Of a stretch of 6,320 nt of DNA, positions 1-6,320 are shown one piece after another; the stretch's first letter is position 1, and the number at the start of each line of letters is the position of its first letter. The translations under genes were made by a program, and so were the position numbers. Origin of the DNA: Chloroflexota bacterium (GTDB lineage Bacteria; Chloroflexota; Limnocylindria; Limnocylindrales; CSP1-4); the NCBI GenBank assembly GCA_025355255.1, contig JANYAA010000018.1, positions 1 to 6,320 of the forward strand. Reading direction: 5' to 3'. The notes beneath the pieces were generated by a model. That model was not told the origin of the DNA and did no database searches. It saw only the letters and a list, made by a program, of their open reading frames with translations.

Positions 1-177
1 ATCCGGGGCGGTGCCGGGCGATCGTAGCGCGCCAGCCCGCTTGCCGGTACCGCGACGCCACGGCGCATCCCTTTTGGCCCCGTGCACGGCGAGACAGCGG
101 CTGACGTTTGTGCGCCGTGGCTCGCTCAAGAGGATGGCGAGCGCTGCCGAGGCGTCCAGTACGAGCCGATCAGTCAT
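1..177 (-). pseudogene. VapC-like PIN-domain toxin, N-terminal part, cut by window edge and possibly degenerate
   Basis: Reading leftward from an ATG at 177-175, 59 codons stay open to the window edge. The first 20 residues contain LVLDASAALAILLSEP, the hallmark N-terminus of PIN-domain ribonuclease toxins (VapC family), with Asp8 as the first metal-binding acid. VapC toxins cleave tRNA or other RNA and are held inactive by a cognate antitoxin. The start overlaps the end of the Phd-like antitoxin frame by 8 bases (ATGACTGA), typical of a translationally coupled pair. After about residue 34 the sequence becomes Arg/Gly/Pro-rich and no longer resembles a PIN fold, and neither other frame restores a clear match. 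The gene is therefore probably frameshifted or decayed, although the missing left part could change this. The PIN identity of the N-terminus is fairly sure; whether the toxin is functional is not. Confidence 0.6.
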
Positions 178-343
178 CGCGATCCCGATCCAGGCGCACG
201 GACTCCAGCTTCTGCCCGTCCTCCACGGACACCAGCATGGCCACGGGCCGATGGTCGCGCTCCATCAGGATCCGCTCGCCCGCCGACGCTGAATCCAAAA
301 CGGCGCCGAGCGACAACCGAAGACTACGCGGGCTGCTTATCGC
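170..343 (-). pseudogene. Phd/YefM-like antitoxin remnant without a credible start
   Basis: The frame ending at TGA 172-170 reads LGAVLDSASAGERILMERD and then HRPVAMLVSVEDGQKLE. This is the core and neck of the prevent-host-death (Phd/YefM) antitoxin family: a GERI strand followed by an RPVAMLV strand. Such proteins bind their operator DNA through the N-terminus and neutralise the toxin through the C-terminal tail, here short and charged (RLDRDRDD). An in-frame TAG at 346-344 cuts the frame where the first strand and start should lie. The only possible start inside is a TTG at 316 with no Shine-Dalgarno, giving 48 residues against the roughly 70-90 usual for the family. Together with the degenerate toxin it overlaps, this suggests a decaying module. 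Family assignment is moderately firm; pseudogene status is inferred. Confidence 0.55.
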
Positions 344-386
344 CTACTTGTCTGGCGACGTGGCAGGACCAGACGTAGCGGCCGAA

Positions 387-405
387 GTCGCCGGTATTGG
401 GCGAC
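387..405 (-). terminator. Weak terminator-like hairpin after the nuclease-EVE gene
   Basis: GTCGCC and GGCGAC form a perfect 6-bp stem around a 7-nt loop, 16 nt past the stop codon of the upstream minus-strand gene. There is no U tract, so it may be only an RNA-stabilising hairpin. Confidence 0.3.
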
Positions 406-420
406 ACCCTCGGTCTTGGC

Positions 421-1668
421 TCAGTCCGTCTTCTGGCCGGTCAGCCGCAGGTAGTCATCGCGACTAATGCGGTGCGTCGTCTGGACAAGCCATGACCAGA
501 TCGCTGCGGGATCCTTGCCCTTGTACGCGTCCAGTCGCATTCGCAGCGCTTGGTCGAGTACCGGTGCCGGCTCCAACCAAGTGAGTTCGGACACAGGCAC
601 CTTGTAGGTGCCAGTGTGGAAGGCTTCCGGCCCAGGCCAATCGGCGGGACCGACCTCGTGGTCGAGATCTCCGCTGATTCGCGCCGTTGCCAGAACCTCG
701 TGGCTGCCTGCCGCGTAGAAGCATGCCCAGTCACCAGGCTTGATTCCCTTGCGGCCCGGGGTGCTCACGCCAAAGCCCCAGAAGCCCTTTGAGAGCCAGA
801 TGCGCATGTGGTCTGCAGCTGAGTAGCCTTCGTCTGCTCCCGCTGGAATGATCCAGTGTGAGCCTCCTGAACTGCTGATGATCGACTTGACGGCAGTGGC
901 GGAGGCACCCATTGAGCCGAGCGGACTCGAGGCCTTCATTGGGGAGGGGCTTGCACCAGCAAGGGGGTACAAGGCGGCCTTCGAGGTCGCGCGTGGCTCG
1001 GTCAGGTGGTGCCGGAACCAAGCCGCAACGTCACCAGCGCCAACGCTGACCCCGCGAGATTCGAGCTGCTTCCGGATGTACCTGACCTCTGCGGACGCCT
1101 CGTCAACCAAGGAGTGGCGAAGTTCATGGTCCAACTTCTGGCTCGTGACCCAGGAGCTTGGTCCATCGCCAGCCTGGAACGACTCTCGACTGACGAGCCA
1201 GAGTTGATCAAAGATCCGGTCGAATTCCGCGTCGGTATCCCAAGAAACGAGATCGAGGCTCAAGACCAGCTTGCCTGCCAGGGGAGTCTGCGCAAACGTG
1301 TGGTACAAGCGCCATTGCCGTGCGTTGCTGAGAACGGTCCACTCATCGCCGAGGATGGCGGCGTAGCCGACGGCTTGGGCCGCCTCTTTGTCCGTTAGCG
1401 CGACATCAAGGGCCTTGGCCTCGACCGCCACGCGAGGCTTGCCGTCGACGTGCAGCCGGTAGTCCAAGAAGGTCTTGCCGTCTGGCAGGAAGTGCTCGAA
1501 TTCCAGCTCATCCATTCGGGCGTAACCCAATGCGTTGAGCAGGGGGTTCAGGAAGTGCGCACGTGTCGTGGCCTCGTTCAGTTTGAGCCCGCCAGGCTTC
1601 GCGATCTGGTTCTTGACCGCCTCGAGCACCGTCCGAACCCGACTTGCCGCCTCAGTCTTGGTGGTCAC
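421..1668 (-). CDS. Putative stand-alone restriction enzyme: HsdR-N-like PD-(D/E)XK nuclease fused to an EVE/PUA-like domain
   Basis: The 415-residue product has two domains. Residues about 28-125 match the N-terminal domain of type I restriction subunit R (HSDR_N/COG4748-like): LNEATTRAHFLNPLLNALGY, then Asp69 in FLDYRL, Glu83-Ala-Lys85 in VAVEAKAL, and Gln98-x3-Tyr102 (the QxxxY motif). The PD-(D/E)XK catalytic set (D, ExK, Q) therefore looks intact. Residues about 140-265 hold a helical region and a Ser/Ala/Gly-rich linker. Residues about 269-410 resemble an EVE domain, with HWIIPAG, GFWGFG, and PGDWACFYAAG followed by an EVLATARI strand. EVE domains bind modified bases in DNA or RNA. No helicase or translocase motifs are seen, unlike full HsdR (about 1000 residues). 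By inference this is a modification-dependent (type IV-like) nuclease. The GTG start at 1668 is the most upstream possible, since an in-frame TAG lies at 1674-1672; GGGG at 1678-1675 is a modest ribosome-binding site. Exact substrate is unknown. Confidence 0.8.
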   Translation of the reverse strand: MTTKTEAASRVRTVLEAVKNQIAKPGGLKLNEATTRAHFLNPLLNALGYARMDELEFEHFLPDGKTFLDYRLHVDGKPRVAVEAKALDVALTDKEAAQAVGYAAILGDEWTVLSNARQWRLYHTFAQTPLAGKLVLSLDLVSWDTDAEFDRIFDQLWLVSRESFQAGDGPSSWVTSQKLDHELRHSLVDEASAEVRYIRKQLESRGVSVGAGDVAAWFRHHLTEPRATSKAALYPLAGASPSPMKASSPLGSMGASATAVKSIISSSGGSHWIIPAGADEGYSAADHMRIWLSKGFWGFGVSTPGRKGIKPGDWACFYAAGSHEVLATARISGDLDHEVGPADWPGPEAFHTGTYKVPVSELTWLEPAPVLDQALRMRLDAYKGKDPAAIWSWLVQTTHRISRDDYLRLTGQKTD

Positions 1669-1823
1669 GCGCTACCCCGATTGATGGCCCACAGTAATGT
1701 CTGGCCGAGTCTAGACCCCAAAGGCCGCGTGGATCAGGCCAAGACGGCGAACGGCACGCGCAGCGGTCTGCGTGGCCCAATGCCCAGGAAACCCCGCCGG
1801 ACTCGTCGCAACGTCCGCGAAGC

Positions 1824-1857
1824 ACGAAGCCCCGAGCATCGCTGCCCGGGGCCTCGT
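1824..1857 (-). terminator. nrdJ terminator-like hairpin
   Basis: Read on the minus strand, a 14-bp stem with two G-U wobbles closes a 6-nt loop, starting 46 nt after the nrdJ stop. Read on the plus strand, the same two positions become A-C mismatches, so the structure belongs to the nrdJ transcript. No U tract follows, as is common in high-G+C bacteria. The remaining intergenic bases up to 1668 show no convincing promoter for the nuclease-EVE gene. Confidence 0.65.
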
Positions 1858-1903
1858 CCGCAGGAACGCGGTGTGCTGACCAGTCCGGCCGCGGCGATGA
1901 GAC

Positions 1904-5041
<3,138 letters not shown>

Positions 5042-5045
5042 GTGT

Positions 5046-5056
5046 TCCTTCTCCTC
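5046..5056 (-). promoter_or_regulatory. nrdJ ribosome-binding site
   Basis: GAGGAGAAGGA lies 4 nt before the ATG at 5041 counted from AAGGA, or 9 nt counted from GAGGAG. It fixes the start against the TTG at 5302 and other upstream in-frame codons. Confidence 0.85.
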
Positions 5057-5129
5057 GCTTCCCGCCCTCCGCGACGGGCTCAACTTCCGACTCCGGCGAC
5101 GCCGTCCGGGACCGTTTGCGGCGACCGAT

Positions 5130-5290
5130 GCCCAGGGTTCCTGACTGGGGTGCGGACGACGCGCGGGCTCCGAGCGGAGGGCGGCCTCGCGGTCACGGAT
5201 GGGGTGACTCGTAGCTGCGGGGCCGTCCGCCGGGACGCACCTGCGCCGCTTGCCGGGACGGTCCGGAACCAGCAGTCCCTGTGCTGGCAG
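5130..5290 (-). promoter_or_regulatory. Structured nrdJ 5' leader with cobalamin-riboswitch-like blocks (tentative)
   Basis: The predicted transcript starts near 5325, leaving about 285 nt of leader. Read on the minus strand it holds hairpins at 5287-5269 (CCAGCA/TGCTGG), 5208-5192 (GTCAC/GTGAC), 5179-5168 (CTCCG/CGGAG) and 5149-5131 (CCCAG/CTGGG). Four blocks, in the order of the cobalamin aptamer, resemble its conserved parts: GGTT at 5270-5267, GGTG at 5241-5238, CCCCGCAGCTACGAG at 5222-5208 (compare CCCCGCAACTGTGAG), and AGTCAGGAACCCTGGGC at 5146-5130 (compare the B12 box AGYCAGGAGACCTGCC). The internal GCCACTG and GGGAAGG blocks are not recognisable, and the GGTT block also fits a competing hairpin. 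The long structured leader is seen; its identity as a B12 sensor is a weak inference. Confidence 0.25.
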
Positions 5291-5331
5291 ACGGGTGTCC
5301 AAGGCCGCTCCGGCGCCGGGGCGACCCTCAA

Positions 5332-5360
5332 ACTCTACGCCTGCGCTTGGGGGCGGTCAA
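5332..5360 (-). promoter_or_regulatory. nrdJ sigma70-like promoter
   Basis: On the minus strand, -35 TTGACC (5360-5355, 5/6 to consensus) and -10 TAGAGT (5337-5332, 4/6) are separated by exactly 17 bp and point toward nrdJ. Transcription would begin near 5325. The NrdR-like box lies 8 bp upstream of the -35. Confidence 0.5.
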
Positions 5361-5368
5361 GGCCCAAA

Positions 5369-5384
5369 CCACAAGATATAGTGG
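5369..5384. promoter_or_regulatory. NrdR box
   Basis: CCACAAGATATAGTGG matches the NrdR consensus (ACACWATATWTWGTGT) at 13 of 16 positions and is an imperfect palindrome extending to ACCAC/GTGGT at 5368-5385. NrdR is the ATP/dATP-sensing repressor of ribonucleotide reductase genes. The site stands just upstream of the predicted nrdJ -35. Confidence 0.75.
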
Positions 5385-5401
5385 TGTAGACGGTGATCGC
5401 A

Positions 5402-5417
5402 TCGCAACATGTGGGAT
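5402..5417. promoter_or_regulatory. Possible second, weaker NrdR box
   Basis: TCGCAACATGTGGGAT is centred on the palindrome ACATGT, 33 bp (about three helical turns) from the centre of the strong box. NrdR boxes usually come in pairs with such spacing. Only about 10 of 16 positions fit the consensus, so this call rests mainly on spacing. Confidence 0.35.
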
Positions 5418-5431
5418 TTGGGCCATCCGGG

Positions 5432-5528
5432 CCGTCCACAGTCACAGCACTGCTCGGGACCGGTTCATCCACGCCGGCGCGCCACTCTTCCACAGGGCGC
5501 GGGCGGGTTGTCCACCGTGCTGTCCACC
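5432..5528 (+). promoter_or_regulatory. Cluster of five DnaA-box-like motifs
   Basis: Five 9-mers in one orientation resemble the high-G+C DnaA box TTGTCCACA: CCGTCCACA (5432-5440), TCATCCACG (5465-5473), TCTTCCACA (5486-5494), TTGTCCACC (5508-5516, 8/9) and CTGTCCACC (5520-5528). All share TCCAC. DnaA regulates nrdAB in E. coli through upstream boxes, so a similar role for nrdJ is conceivable. No AT-rich unwinding element or dnaA/dnaN gene is present, so an origin is not claimed. Confidence 0.35.
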
Positions 5529-5541
5529 GTTTGTGCCCAGC

Positions 5542-5565
5542 AGTATAGAACGGGCGTTCTATACT
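5542..5565. promoter_or_regulatory. LexA-like operator, perfect 10-4-10 palindrome
   Basis: AGTATAGAAC and GTTCTATACT form a perfect inverted repeat around GGGC. The core GAAC-N4-GTTC is that of Gram-positive (Cheo/DinR-type) LexA boxes, such as CGAACRNRYGTTYG. Each half also provides a TATACT hexamer that could serve as a -10. On the minus strand, GCGACA lies 19 bp upstream of TATACT, facing nrdJ. The palindrome itself is certain; LexA as its ligand is inferred. Confidence 0.55.
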
Positions 5566-5766
5566 TTGTCGCATCGTGTGTCGCCGTCCCGCGGACCACT
5601 GGGCGGCCCAGCTGCGCACCGCCGACGCGATTGGTCCGCCTGGAGTGCCAGCTGCGCGGTGCCGGACCCGGAACGAGGAGCAACAGCGCACAGACGGTCA
5701 CCGGGGCGGACAGATTGGTCGGGCACTGCGCAGTTCGTCCGCTGGGCGGCTCACGACGCGGGCACC
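5566..5766. other. Intergenic stretch without a recognisable gene
   Basis: No frame here gives a protein-like translation. It contains an 8-bp inverted repeat GCGGACCA/TGGTCCGC (5591-5598, 5632-5639) enclosing the hairpin CTGGG-CGG-CCCAG (5599-5611), two copies of CCAGCTGCGC exactly 40 bp apart (5608-5617, 5648-5657), and the perfect palindrome ACTGCGCAGT (5725-5734). Their role is unknown; they may be parts of an RNA leader or protein-binding sites. Confidence 0.4.
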
Positions 5767-5794
5767 TTGACCCGCGGTATCGCGGTGATATCAT
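5767..5794 (+). promoter_or_regulatory. Promoter of the SPFH gene
   Basis: TTGACC (5767-5772) and TATCAT (5789-5794) are spaced 16 bp apart and would start transcription near 5801, about 40 nt before the ATG at 5842. The spacer contains the inverted repeat CCGCG-GTAT-CGCGG (5772-5785), a possible operator. Confidence 0.45.
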
Positions 5795-5841
5795 AACAAT
5801 TGCATCGCATGATGTGTCGTCTGGAGATCCGAGCACCCGCT

Positions 5842-6320
5842 ATGAACAAGGAACACGTCGCCCGAACCATCCCCGGCATCCCGGCCCTGCTGGCGCTGCT
5901 AGCGCTCACGGTCGCCATCGTCATCGGCTTCATCTGGTATGTCGCGGCCGTTCTGGAGCCGGCTGGCGACGCCGTCAGCCTGCTGACCCTGCTGCCGCTG
6001 CTGGCGCTGGGGCTGGCGTTCACCGCTGTCTGCATCGCATACGGCGGCCTTACGCCGGTCAACCCCAATGAGGCCCGCGCACTCGTCCTGTTCGGCCGCT
6101 ACCGCGGCACGGTCCACGAGCAGGGTCTGCAGTGGGTCAACCCGTTCACGGAGCGTCGGCGCATCTCGATCCGTGTCCGCAACTTCGAGACGTCCAAGCT
6201 CAAGGTCAACGACTTTGACGGCAACCCCATCGAGATCGCGGCGATCGTCGTCTGGAAGGTCACCGACACGGCCGAGGCGCTCTTCGAGGTGGACAACTAC
6301 GAGAACTTCGTCCACGTTCA
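5842..6320 (+). CDS. SPFH/Band 7 (stomatin-prohibitin-like) membrane protein, 5' part
   Basis: The 159 visible codons run off the window edge with no stop. Two hydrophobic segments (about residues 13-38 and 46-69) form an N-terminal membrane anchor or hairpin. The SPFH domain follows: TPVNPNEARALVLFGRYRGT, then HEQGLQWVNPF, and VRNFETSKLKVNDFDGNPIE followed by IAAIVVWKVTDTAEALFEVDNY. SPFH proteins oligomerise at the inner membrane and scaffold membrane microdomains or proteases; the specific role here is unknown. The ATG at 5842 is preferred because GGAG (5823-5826) precedes it, though 15 nt away, and the family start (basic residues, then IPG and a membrane segment) fits. In-frame ATGs at 5809 and 5812, after a TAA at 5794, would add about 10 residues but lack a ribosome-binding site. 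It is transcribed divergently from nrdJ and functional linkage is not evident. Confidence 0.88.
   Translation, partial: MNKEHVARTIPGIPALLALLALTVAIVIGFIWYVAAVLEPAGDAVSLLTLLPLLALGLAFTAVCIAYGGLTPVNPNEARALVLFGRYRGTVHEQGLQWVNPFTERRRISIRVRNFETSKLKVNDFDGNPIEIAAIVVWKVTDTAEALFEVDNYENFVHV

Noticed and set aside
11..467. Several 93-119-codon plus-strand frames at the left end
   Set aside because: They are antisense to the Phd/VapC-like frames and show no recognisable domains.
5042..5302. An 87-codon N-terminal extension of nrdJ from a TTG at 5302
   Set aside because: The extension is Arg/Pro-rich, lacks a ribosome-binding site and is not nrdJ-like. The ATG at 5041 has a strong Shine-Dalgarno.
5432..5565. 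Replication origin
   Set aside because: DnaA-box-like motifs occur, but there is no AT-rich unwinding stretch and no dnaA, dnaN or rep gene in view.
5409..6071. A 220-codon plus-strand frame overlapping the SPFH start
   Set aside because: Its second half is an out-of-frame reading of the SPFH gene and its first half covers the regulatory region. The composition is not protein-like.

Overview
The window is high-G+C DNA. It suggests a high-G+C bacterium, plausibly Actinomycetota or Chloroflexota: the ribonucleotide reductase is the long B12-dependent type, the palindrome at 5542-5565 is of the GAAC-N4-GTTC (Gram-positive SOS box) type, and the candidate terminator lacks a U tract. The lineage is inferred and cannot be settled from this sequence alone.

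Layout, left to right. (1) 1-343, minus strand: remains of a Phd/VapC-type toxin-antitoxin pair. The PIN-domain toxin runs off the left edge, and the Phd-like antitoxin has no credible start codon. (2) 421-1668, minus strand: a 415-residue protein fusing an HsdR-N-like PD-(D/E)XK nuclease domain to a C-terminal EVE/PUA-like domain. This is the architecture expected of a stand-alone, modification-sensing restriction enzyme, and it is the most interesting gene here. (3) 1904-5041, minus strand: a complete 1045-residue adenosylcobalamin-dependent (class II) ribonucleotide reductase, NrdJ, with a strong Shine-Dalgarno sequence and a downstream terminator-like hairpin. (4) 5042-5841: an 800-base divergent intergenic region with no credible gene but dense in regulatory signals. 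It holds a structured nrdJ leader with some cobalamin-riboswitch-like blocks, a sigma70-like nrdJ promoter, one strong and one weak NrdR box, a cluster of DnaA-box-like motifs, a perfect 10+4+10 LexA-like palindrome, and a promoter for the rightward gene. (5) 5842-6320, plus strand: the 5' part of an SPFH/Band 7 membrane protein, cut by the window edge.

nrdJ is a housekeeping gene for dNTP supply. Its upstream region carries sites resembling those of NrdR (dNTP-sensing repressor), DnaA (replication initiator) and LexA (SOS repressor), which together would tie dNTP synthesis to replication and DNA damage. The leftmost 1.7 kb looks like a small defence or accessory patch (toxin-antitoxin remnant plus putative restriction enzyme) next to this core gene.
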